From the NCBI GenBank assembly GCA_030593665.1, contig JAUVGS010000170.1, positions 1-5,495 of the forward strand: 5,495 nucleotides of DNA, written 5' to 3'. The notes beneath the pieces were generated by a model. The model saw only the letters and a program-made list of their open reading frames with translations. It had not been told where the DNA came from and did not search any database. This document shows, piece after piece, positions 1 through 5,495 of the stretch. A program made the position numbers and the translations under genes. Position 1 is the first letter of the stretch. Each line of letters starts with the position of its first letter. The DNA is from Chitinivibrionales bacterium (lineage in GTDB: Bacteria > Fibrobacterota > Chitinivibrionia > Chitinivibrionales > JANQEN01).

Positions 1-1741
1 CCCCACTCCATGATACTGTCCATACCTTATTCATCTGCTGATGCTGCGTAAAGGTAATCCCGTCCGGAAGGCTGTCACCTGCTACAGGTACATGGGTCAC
101 ACCGACCTGATCTGCATCTTCATCCAAAACTCTGAATGTCATATTCCATTTCTGACCGATAATAAGTGTCTTCGGCCACGCGACCGGTGGATCAATAACG
201 GGGAGATAATTCCTCTGCACCCTGACCGTGTCATTAGCATAATTATGTTTTAAATCGTTACAATGAATAAAAAAGTACTGTTCCTCACCATTCAATGCCA
301 TGGTATCTTTCCATAAATATTTACTTGCTTCGGTCTTGAATTCGCCATTAATAACAACACTATCCATATTTTCATCAAATACCTCTATTTCAAGAAAGGC
401 CGAATCACCTGCAATATAATGAGCTTTCCCTTCTTTCCCGTTTACTTGTATGCTATTGATATACGGTGACGAAGTATCCGCTAAAACAGTATCCTTGTGA
501 ATTATTTGAAACGTTTTTTCATCAACAATATTTGTTAATGAGTCTTTTTCCAGAACAAAAACCCTAAAGGTATTGCTTACCTCAGGTTGAAGAAGCGCCG
601 TATACGTTACATCCCTTTCACTACCACCTGCCAACGTATCCAGGTACAGTGAAGTACCCGGTTCAATGTGTTCAATACCGACAACTATCGTATCACTCAG
701 AGAATTAAATATCGTTGCTACAATTTGATATGAAGTTTGGTTAGTGGTATAGGGACTGACCGGCGGATATTTCAAAGTAATCACCTCTTTAGGTCCTCCA
801 ACTCTATATTTGATATAAAAAGTACGACTTGATACATTATTTTCATTATCCCATGCTTTAACAACTGCAGTTAAAGGCGCTAAAAGGCTATCCATACGGG
901 TAAATAATTTATAATATGCTGTTGATTTGATATTTTCAGTTGAATCGGTAAAATGTAATGAATCATTAATCAGCGTGCCTCCTATTCCCAATCCGTCGTA
1001 ACATTCAATTTTAAAAATAAAACTGCTGGCGCCTGTAATCACGGTATCACCGGTCAATTCTTCATTGACACAGAATATGACAGGGCCTGAAGTATCTATA
1101 AAATTATAAATAAACGGTATCTGCAGAGAGGAATTCCCGGAGTCATCCTCTACCCACAGGTATCCTAGCGTATCAATTAACACTTCATCAATTATTACCG
1201 GATTAGTTGATTCATCATTTAATACAATTAACGGTTGGCCGGTGTATTTTTTAAACTGCCACATATAATCCACATCATCATCACCCACCGGATTGGTAAA
1301 AAGAGAACAGGTTACTCCTCCTTCAATAGTAACCGGTGCTTGACTGAGTGGAGATGTAACACGAAGAGTAAAAGACAGTGGAATGATATCCCCGTTGCTT
1401 CTATAGGTAGTAAGGGTAATTGTTTTTTGTCCCGTGTCAGGGTATGAAAAGAGGAAAACAAAATCATCCGAGGGAATTGGAGCGCTGTATGATTGGTACT
1501 GCCAGAATCGGTTCCCTTCAGCCGACACAGTGAATGAATCGATCTCCTCTTTAACTGCTGCGGCGACAGTCAGAGTCTCGGTTGTAAAGATTTGTGCAGT
1601 ATTTAAACTGTCTTCAATCAGTGATGTACCTTGTGTTTGAATTACCATATTCACATTTGCATAGTTCTCAAAAGGATTGTAATCCGTACAGAATGTCCCC
1701 AGTAATCCAATACCAGCAAGAAGGGTTATCGTTCGTCTCAT
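1..1741 (-). CDS. Secreted multi-domain Ig-like/cadherin-like repeat protein, C-terminus beyond the window
   Basis: The frame is open from ATG at 1741 to base 1: 580 codons with no stop, truncated at its C-terminus by the window edge. The start is well supported by GAGGAG seven bases upstream. Residues 1-18 (MRRTITLLAGIGLLGTFC) form a short basic and hydrophobic export signal. Cys18 could be lipidated, but the residues before it (G-T-F) are not a canonical lipobox, so a lipoprotein is possible rather than shown. The rest is beta-rich, with about six segments of 80-100 residues: roughly 28-130 (contains FSYPDTGQKTITLTTYRSNG, PKD/Ig-like), 132-215, 216-312 (opens DTSGPVI, ends KAWDNENNVSSRTFYI), 320-415, 422-511 (opens DTSSPYI) and 512-580 (VLDEDADQ...GDSLPDGITF, as in cadherin-like 'putative Ig' domains). 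Such proteins are usually surface-exposed structural or adhesive proteins. No catalytic domain is visible in the part present. It is the last gene of the kinase operon seen here. The specific function is unknown. Confidence 0.9.
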   Translation of the reverse strand, partial: MRRTITLLAGIGLLGTFCTDYNPFENYANVNMVIQTQGTSLIEDSLNTAQIFTTETLTVAAAVKEEIDSFTVSAEGNRFWQYQSYSAPIPSDDFVFLFSYPDTGQKTITLTTYRSNGDIIPLSFTLRVTSPLSQAPVTIEGGVTCSLFTNPVGDDDVDYMWQFKKYTGQPLIVLNDESTNPVIIDEVLIDTLGYLWVEDDSGNSSLQIPFIYNFIDTSGPVIFCVNEELTGDTVITGASSFIFKIECYDGLGIGGTLINDSLHFTDSTENIKSTAYYKLFTRMDSLLAPLTAVVKAWDNENNVSSRTFYIKYRVGGPKEVITLKYPPVSPYTTNQTSYQIVATIFNSLSDTIVVGIEHIEPGTSLYLDTLAGGSERDVTYTALLQPEVSNTFRVFVLEKDSLTNIVDEKTFQIIHKDTVLADTSSPYINSIQVNGKEGKAHYIAGDSAFLEIEVFDENMDSVVINGEFKTEASKYLWKDTMALNGEEQYFFIHCNDLKHNYANDTVRVQRNYLPVIDPPVAWPKTLIIGQKWNMTFRVLDEDADQVGVTHVPVAGDSLPDGITFTQHQQMNKVWTVSWSG

Positions 1742-1748
1742 ACAACTA

Positions 1749-1754
1749 CTCCTC
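1749..1754 (-). promoter_or_regulatory. Shine-Dalgarno site of the Ig-like repeat protein
   Basis: The minus strand reads GAGGAG here, with a seven-base spacer to the ATG at 1741-1739. It is the strongest ribosome binding site among the genes in the window and fixes the start of the Ig-like protein. It lies inside the 21-base gap after the stop codon of the preceding gene (TAA at 1765-1763), which fits co-transcription with separate translation initiation. Confidence 0.75.
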
Positions 1755-1762
1755 TTCCCTTA

Positions 1763-2641
1763 TTAGAAGGTGAAAGTCCAGACGAGGCCAATGGTACCGA
1801 GGAGGGTCACACCGGCGCCAATGCAGGTAAGTGAAAAATCGAGATTCTTATTCCGTCGGGCCTCCTCCCAATCTTTCTTCGTGTAAGTATTGATATTTTC
1901 GAAACTATCACGACTTCGCTCTTCAAACACTTTCCTGGATTCATCGTACCGATAATAACCGTAAATAACGGCAACAATACCACCGGCAAGAAACGCTGCG
2001 CTGGTATATCTAATACCATTCCGTTTTCGTGACTGAGGATCATCAATAAGTTTTACCGATACGCCTTCAACGGTTGCATCCCGGGATGTTAACACATACT
2101 TGTAGGTATCTCCGGACTTGACCGGATGAATTGAATCTACAACAGTCAGGTCTGCCTTGCCGTTAAAACTAAAAACGCAGGGATCAATACGAATGAGTCT
2201 TGTATCCGAAGCGATACCATAAACAGAGTATTGTATTCTACAAAATTTCATCCGCGAACCGAACGCATCCTTGTGAATGTAAATACCATTCCAGTCAAAC
2301 GGATTGGCAATCAGGGTTGAGTCCGGATTATAAGTCCCGTCAAATTCTGATGTAAAAACGATTGGTTTCGCTTTGGTTCCCTCAGCAATCAACTGGCCCT
2401 GTATCTGAAATCCGGTAAAATTCTGAAACAAAAGCTTCGCGCCGGGATCTATAGTTACTGTTTTACCAAAGGGGACTTCAATATCAGAAACTACAATGTA
2501 GGGTCGGTCTCCTGCAGGCACTCGTTTTGGCAGTGGTCCGGATAATGTATCCAAATCCGCTGAAAATGAGACGGCAGAAAAGACAAGAAGAAAAATGCAA
2601 AATCCCGATATGTCTCGGGAGCGAATAATACTAGTAGCCAT
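1763..2641 (-). CDS. Exported beta-helix-like protein with two C-terminal membrane segments
   Basis: 292 residues from the chosen ATG at 2641. In-frame alternatives are ATG at 2662 and TTG at 2692. The TTG has no ribosome binding site. The two ATGs have similar weak purine-rich sites (AAGAGA, GAGAG), and 2641 gives the most compact signal peptide. Residues 1-28 are a signal sequence (two Arg, then ISGFCIFLLVFSAV, likely cut after SFSA). Residues about 45-150 have the pattern of right-handed beta-helix proteins: V-P-F-G-K-T-V-T-I-D-P-G-A-K-L-L-F, then GQLIAEGTKAKPIVFTS, then WNGIYI. Residues 211-229 and 269-290 are hydrophobic membrane segments joined by a highly charged loop of about 39 residues (RYDESRKVFEERSRD...KKDWEEARRNKN). 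The protein ends two residues after the second segment. No catalytic motif is seen. It lies 66 bases after the kinase gene and 21 before the Ig-like gene, so probably in the same operon. The role is unknown; a membrane-anchored surface protein or kinase partner is plausible. Confidence 0.88.
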   Translation of the reverse strand: MATSIIRSRDISGFCIFLLVFSAVSFSADLDTLSGPLPKRVPAGDRPYIVVSDIEVPFGKTVTIDPGAKLLFQNFTGFQIQGQLIAEGTKAKPIVFTSEFDGTYNPDSTLIANPFDWNGIYIHKDAFGSRMKFCRIQYSVYGIASDTRLIRIDPCVFSFNGKADLTVVDSIHPVKSGDTYKYVLTSRDATVEGVSVKLIDDPQSRKRNGIRYTSAAFLAGGIVAVIYGYYRYDESRKVFEERSRDSFENINTYTKKDWEEARRNKNLDFSLTCIGAGVTLLGTIGLVWTFTF

Positions 2642-2707
2642 AATAGAATTCTCTTGAAACATTTGTGCTACTCTCTTTCTTGCTAAACGCAATTAAGAAA
2701 TGTACAC

Positions 2708-4594
2708 TTATTTCTGTGCTGCCCGGTATTTCTCTCCTATGCGGCGTGTTTCCTTTCGATATTCCAGAAAAAGTTTATGGTTTCTATTATTACTGTAAAG
2801 AGCCCCCAGGTTTCGCCATTCCTCAAGTGCTTTCAGATAGTACGGTTCTGTTGGATTACGATTAAAATCTTTTGAGGCGCAGAGTGCCTGGTAATAATAC
2901 ACCTGCTGCTTCAATGTGGTATAGTCGCTGAATTGCTTCGGTGCGTTCAATGATTTTTTGAGCAGAATCCGTGTCTTAACAACCTCACCGCGTTTATAGG
3001 CAAGCTTTGCCTGTGCGAGAAAATATTCTCCGTCATTAATAGTATTTTCTGAAAGGAACCCGGTAAGTTGTTTTGTCCTTCCCAATTCCTGTAATATTCT
3101 CATTTTGTATATTTTTGCCCGCTTCTGACGTGCCTGATTCGGGGATAACTTATCGTATAATTTCAAAGCGGTTGAAAGTCGGCCGGCTGCATATTCACGT
3201 TCCAGCATATCCATAACATCTGAAGTGCTATATTGTCTGGCGAGTCGTTCAACCAGTGTAACCGGTTTTGACACTTTCTTCTTGCTGCCTTCCGGTTGAC
3301 TTATAACATCACCCGGCGACTTTTGAAGTGAAACGACTGTCTTGGGCTGCGTCTGAACAGTTGACAATTTGGTATGCTGTTTCTGTTTTTCTGCGGACTC
3401 TGCTGTACCGGTTTTTTCTTCTGAAGCATGGACATTTTTTTCCACTATTTTCACTCTCTCTATCGGGGCAGGCGTCAAAGATTGCCGGTAATCAGCTATC
3501 TTGTTTTTAACAAAAAAAATGCTCCAATAGAGAAAGACACCTATCATGAGTATCGACATAGGAATCCCGATAAGCGGTTTCCAGGGAATTACCATTCCCA
3601 GGATTGGTACATTCCTTTCATCGGGTTTTTCATGATAAAACCGTATAAGAATTTCTTCCGGTAATTCATGGGTCATCCGCCGGTGAATCTTTTCAAGTTC
3701 GTACAAAAGCTTCTCTGTACTGTCAATGCGCTTTTTCCTCTCCTCCTGCATACACTTATAAATCAGCTTTCGAAGCCGCGACGGTAATGAGATTTTAAAT
3801 TCATTAAGCGGGCGATACTGGTTTTTCTGTTTCATAGTCACCAGTTTACTGAAATTGGGCTCCGGAAAAGCATTCATACCGGTTAAAACTTCATAAAGCG
3901 TTGCACCTAACGCATAAATATCGGTTCGAAAATCGATATTTTCTCCATTAAGAAGCTCTGGTGACATATACTGAATTGTACCGACAATTGCGCCGTCAAT
4001 AGTATGGAATGAGGCATCAGCAGGGCGGGCGATCCCAAAATCCATCAGCTTCAATATGCCATTGGAGCAAATCATAACATTACCGGGTTTGAGATCTCTA
4101 TGAATAATCCCTTCATATGTTTTCCCATAAATAGCATATTCCTGTGCATGAGAAAAGGCGAGTGCCCTGCAGACAAGTATACCAATTGCCGTGCATACCT
4201 CCGGTGACAACGCTCCGCGTGAGCGAATCACCTGATCAAGCGTAACGCCATCGATCTTTTCCATCTCGATATACGGCATACCTTTCCACTCACCCACATT
4301 GTGAATATCAACGATATTCGGATGGATCAATTTTGCCAGTATTTTTATTTCAGTCTGAAAACGATCCTTGGTGTCCTTGGTACTTTCGGGTTTTATAATC
4401 TTTACTGCGCGGTAGACCTCAAGCTGCGGGACCCAAATCTCGTATACGTTAGCCATGCCGCCCTGCCCCAGCACGCGTGTTACGATACCACTTCCTAACG
4501 GCTCATTATTGGCGACATCCGGAAGTGCCGGGGGATTTATAAATGCCGCTTCTTCTTCAGCCAAAGGGGATAATTCAAATGAATCTTCACTCAT
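2708..4594 (-). CDS. Membrane-anchored Ser/Thr protein kinase (Hanks/PknB type) with C-terminal TPR-like region
   Basis: 628 residues. It transfers phosphate from ATP to Ser/Thr of target proteins; the targets are unknown. The kinase domain, about residues 38-305, is complete: glycine loop LGQGGMANV (42-50), ATP-binding Lys65 in AVKII, helix-C Glu82, catalytic loop HRDLKPGN (165-172) with Asp167 and Asn172, DFG (185-187), activation-segment Thr206 before YMSPE, and Asp225. All key residues are present and the HRD arginine is kept, so it should be active and may be regulated by activation-loop phosphorylation. Residues about 340-362 form the single membrane segment. A linker rich in Lys, Gln, Ser and Thr (363-445) follows. 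Residues 455-560 are helical and TPR-like (DMLEREYAAGRLSTALKLY; LAQAKLAYKRGEVVKTRILL), with a helical tail. Expected topology is kinase inside, TPR region outside. No PASTA or PEGA repeats are seen. The ATG at 4594 has only a weak ribosome binding site. It is the first gene of the three-gene operon. Confidence 0.96.
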   Translation of the reverse strand: MSEDSFELSPLAEEEAAFINPPALPDVANNEPLGSGIVTRVLGQGGMANVYEIWVPQLEVYRAVKIIKPESTKDTKDRFQTEIKILAKLIHPNIVDIHNVGEWKGMPYIEMEKIDGVTLDQVIRSRGALSPEVCTAIGILVCRALAFSHAQEYAIYGKTYEGIIHRDLKPGNVMICSNGILKLMDFGIARPADASFHTIDGAIVGTIQYMSPELLNGENIDFRTDIYALGATLYEVLTGMNAFPEPNFSKLVTMKQKNQYRPLNEFKISLPSRLRKLIYKCMQEERKKRIDSTEKLLYELEKIHRRMTHELPEEILIRFYHEKPDERNVPILGMVIPWKPLIGIPMSILMIGVFLYWSIFFVKNKIADYRQSLTPAPIERVKIVEKNVHASEEKTGTAESAEKQKQHTKLSTVQTQPKTVVSLQKSPGDVISQPEGSKKKVSKPVTLVERLARQYSTSDVMDMLEREYAAGRLSTALKLYDKLSPNQARQKRAKIYKMRILQELGRTKQLTGFLSENTINDGEYFLAQAKLAYKRGEVVKTRILLKKSLNAPKQFSDYTTLKQQVYYYQALCASKDFNRNPTEPYYLKALEEWRNLGALYSNNRNHKLFLEYRKETRRIGEKYRAAQK

Positions 4595-4665
4595 AGAAAC
4601 TCAGAATTCCTAACGCAGATAAACTGCAAGTAAATACCTTCACGAAATTATTTTCAGCCACATTG

Positions 4666-4680
4666 TGCCCCTTGAGGGTA
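4666..4680 (+). repeat. Short palindromic repeat, diverged copy (TGCCCCTTGAGGGTA)
   Basis: A 15-base variant of the 14-base motif found twice at 4823-4867, with one extra C and a changed centre (TG in place of TC). The CCCT/AGGG arms are kept. Its last two bases, TA, are also the left boundary of the MITE-like element. The bases that follow (ATTAGTTTCTGTTA) resemble those after the 4823 copy (TTTCTTAGTATCTCTTA), so the shared unit may be about 30 bases long. Confidence 0.6.
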
Positions 4681-4799
4681 ATTAGTTTCTGTTAACAATT
4701 GACAAATGACCGTCATTTCCCCCTTGCGGAGGATTACACCGCGCATACTTCCAGCGGGAATGACATCTAAAACAAACTATATTTAACAGATACTAATTA
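4679..4799. mobile_element. MITE-like element with 17-bp imperfect terminal inverted repeats
   Basis: The left end 4679-4695 (TAATTAGTTTCTGTTAA) and right end 4783-4799 (TTAACAGATACTAATTA) are reverse complements at 16 of 17 positions. Each end starts with TA, so a 15-bp inverted repeat bounded by a TA target duplication is possible, as in Tc1/mariner/IS630-type miniature elements. The 121-bp element has no coding capacity and carries a nested inverted repeat. If mobile, it would depend on a transposase elsewhere. Alternatively it could be a large cruciform or a hairpin in the leader RNA of the kinase operon. The symmetry is visible in the sequence; mobility is inference. Confidence 0.5.
4704..4764. 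repeat. Nested REP-like inverted repeats (GTCATT...AATGAC)
   Basis: Two overlapping symmetries share one arm. AAATGAC-C-GTCATTT at 4704-4718 is a perfect 7-bp inverted repeat around a single base. GTCATT at 4712-4717 also pairs with AATGAC at 4759-4764, extended by C-rich (4719-4723) and GCGGG (4754-4758) tracts with one bulged base. Inside lies a further GCGG/CCGC pair (4726-4729 with 4739-4742). GTCATTCCCGC-type ends are typical of extragenic palindromic repeats in many genomes. The middle arm can pair either way, giving alternative foldings. Confidence 0.55.
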
Positions 4800-4822
4800 G
4801 AGATTCTTGGAAATTTACACAG

Positions 4823-4867
4823 TGCCCTTCAGGGTATTTCTTAGTATCTCTTATGCCCTTCAGGGTA
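4823..4867 (+). repeat. Two identical copies of a 14-base palindromic motif (TGCCCTTCAGGGTA)
   Basis: The copies at 4823-4836 and 4854-4867 are identical, with start positions 31 bases apart, about three helical turns. Each contains CCCT-TC-AGGG, a short inverted repeat. The spacer includes TTAGTATCTCTTA (4841-4853), which resembles the MITE-like ends. Possible explanations are paired binding sites for a dimeric regulator upstream of the kinase operon, or remnants of a dispersed repeat. If the promoter at 4940-4967 is used, both copies lie in the transcribed leader. Confidence 0.65.
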
Positions 4868-4939
4868 AAAAAAACGAAAATAATTTCTAAGGTATTAAAT
4901 GAAAAATAAAAGCATCTCTATATAATCGTTCTATACCTA

Positions 4940-4967
4940 ATTATACATTCGAGGAGGTATTTGGCAA
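4940..4967 (-). promoter_or_regulatory. Candidate sigma70-type promoter for the kinase operon
   Basis: On the minus strand, TTGCCA (4967-4962, five of six matches to TTGACA) is followed after 16 bases by a perfect TATAAT (4945-4940). Transcription would start near 4933 and give a leader of about 340 bases before the kinase ATG at 4594, passing through the palindromic repeats and the MITE-like element. The region is AT-rich, so a chance match is possible, and promoter consensus in this lineage is unknown. Confidence 0.4.
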
Positions 4968-5110
4968 GAATCATTGATAGATTTCTGAAATATACAAATA
5001 TGCTCCGTTTGAGAAATATTTTACGCAACACATTATAGAGGACAGAGTAACAGGATATTCAATTCAGTTATTGAAACGCAAACAGACTCTCGATACACCG
5101 GTATCAGTAC

Positions 5111-5495
5111 CTAGTTTTTTTTGGCAAACTCGCTTTGGAAAAAAAGCAGTGTCAATCTGAAGACAGAATCACCATCCATCTGTAACGCGCGATAGATTTT
5201 CTGTAATATCATTATCTCTTTATTATCCAGGTCCCGGTCAATGCAGGCGAGATGCAGGCAGGTATAAAAAATATGGCTACGGATATTCATATCAATTTCT
5301 TTGAAGATAAATTTAATCCGACTGTACAATTCATCAAGTCCATAATTCTTTAGAATTTCAATTGCCTCGTTAAATACTTTCTTGGTAGCATTTTTATCCA
5401 TATTCTGCTGTATATAATCTTTACCCTCAGCTAATTGAGTGAGTCCATTAAATTCTTCCTCCTTATAGGAACCATCCGCTGCAATAATTGATGTC
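5111..5495 (-). CDS. TerB-like (tellurite-resistance B/DUF533-type) helical protein, N-terminus beyond the window
   Basis: The frame is open from the right edge to TAG at 5113-5111, giving 127 residues. An internal ATG at 5401 would give only 96 and would drop the first conserved motif, so the true start is probably outside the window. The visible part has the two acidic motifs of TerB-like domains at the expected spacing: AADGSYKEEE (5-14) and, about 70 residues later, CIDRDLDNKE (84-93) followed by a helix IMILQKIYRALQM. TerB-family domains are all-helical cytoplasmic modules whose acidic clusters can bind metal. They occur in tellurite and stress-response operons but also in many unrelated contexts, so the name does not prove tellurite resistance. 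No other ter gene is seen nearby. The gene precedes the kinase gene by 516 bases in the same direction. The family call is from motif pattern only. Confidence 0.82.
   Translation of the reverse strand, partial: TSIIAADGSYKEEEFNGLTQLAEGKDYIQQNMDKNATKKVFNEAIEILKNYGLDELYSRIKFIFKEIDMNIRSHIFYTCLHLACIDRDLDNKEIMILQKIYRALQMDGDSVFRLTLLFFQSEFAKKN

Larger units (their letters stand above)
4595..5110. other. 516-base intergenic region without a convincing gene, rich in short repeats
   Basis: This region separates the TerB-like gene from the kinase gene, both on the minus strand. Its left half holds the MITE-like element and three short palindromic repeats, listed separately. The right half (4868-5110) is AT-rich. 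It contains the candidate kinase promoter and two small inverted repeats: GATAC/GTATC at 5092-5105, five bases after the TerB-like stop, and TTCAAT/ATTGAA at 5058-5075 with a six-base loop. Neither is followed by a T-run on the minus strand, so neither is a convincing intrinsic terminator. No tRNA-like or known riboswitch structure was recognised. Confidence 0.6.

Noticed and set aside
41..253. Plus-strand open frame of 70 codons
   Set aside because: It lies wholly antisense to the Ig-like protein frame, which is open for 580 codons with a signal sequence and a strong ribosome binding site.
1235..1640. Two overlapping plus-strand open frames (70 and 68 codons)
   Set aside because: Both are antisense to the Ig-like protein gene. 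Their predicted residues show no domain pattern and no convincing ribosome binding site was seen.
1807..2046. Minus-strand open frame of 79 codons
   Set aside because: It is an out-of-frame shadow inside the beta-helix protein gene and overlaps the region coding its second membrane segment.
2642..2692. Longer N-terminus of the beta-helix protein from TTG at 2692 or ATG at 2662
   Set aside because: TTG has no ribosome binding site. ATG at 2662 is possible, but 2641 gives a more typical signal peptide. The choice between the two ATGs is not firm.
2665..2865. Plus-strand open frame of 66 codons spanning the gap between kinase and beta-helix genes
   Set aside because: It is mostly antisense to the conserved kinase C-terminus and has no recognisable product.
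3328..3664. Plus-strand open frames opposite the kinase linker and membrane segment
   Set aside because: They are antisense shadows; the minus-strand frame is a complete kinase with all motifs.
4301..4498. Plus-strand open frame of 65 codons
   Set aside because: It is antisense to the kinase N-lobe, including the glycine loop and catalytic lysine region.
4666..4867. CRISPR array
   Set aside because: There are only three short copies with unequal spacing, one of them diverged, the motif is only 14-15 bases, and no cas gene is present.
5058..5105. Intrinsic terminator after the TerB-like gene
   Set aside because: The two inverted repeats have only 5-6 bp arms and neither is followed by a T-run on the minus strand.
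5111..5401. TerB-like gene starting at ATG 5401 (96 residues)
   Set aside because: The same frame continues open to the window edge and codes for the first acidic TerB motif (AADGSYKEEE), so the ATG at 5401 is most likely an internal methionine.

Overview
The window looks like chromosomal DNA from a didermic (Gram-negative-type) bacterium of low-to-moderate GC. Two things suggest this: a membrane-anchored Hanks-type kinase with a C-terminal region outside the membrane, and secreted beta-helix and Ig-like proteins of the kind common in Fibrobacterota/Chitinivibrionia-like and other environmental, often uncultured, lineages. This lineage guess is an inference from protein style only; there is no rRNA or housekeeping marker here.

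All four supported genes lie on the minus strand, so they read from right to left. In transcription order they are: (a) the end of a small TerB-like (tellurite-resistance B / DUF533-style) helical protein, 5495-5111, cut at its N-terminus by the window edge; (b) an intergenic stretch of 516 bases, 4595-5110; (c) a 628-residue Ser/Thr protein kinase with one membrane segment and a TPR-like C-terminal region, 4594-2708; (d) a secreted or membrane protein with a beta-helix-like domain and a C-terminal pair of membrane segments, 2641-1763; (e) a long secreted protein made of Ig-like beta-sandwich domains, starting at 1741 and still open at base 1.

The last three genes are tightly packed (66 and 21 bases between them) and very probably form one operon. 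A candidate promoter at 4940-4967 would give the kinase transcript a leader of about 340 bases.

The intergenic stretch is the structurally odd part. It holds a 121-bp element with 17-bp imperfect terminal inverted repeats bounded by TA (MITE-like), with a REP-like inverted repeat nested inside it. Three copies of a short palindromic motif (TGCCCTTCAGGGTA and a variant) sit on either side of the element. No RNA gene or CRISPR array was found.

Working model (inference): the kinase domain faces the cytoplasm and its TPR region is exported. The beta-helix protein would expose its large domain outside and present a charged, Ser/Thr-containing loop inside, where the kinase could reach it. The Ig-like protein would be a surface or periplasmic structural or adhesive partner. 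The TerB-like protein may be a separate upstream unit.
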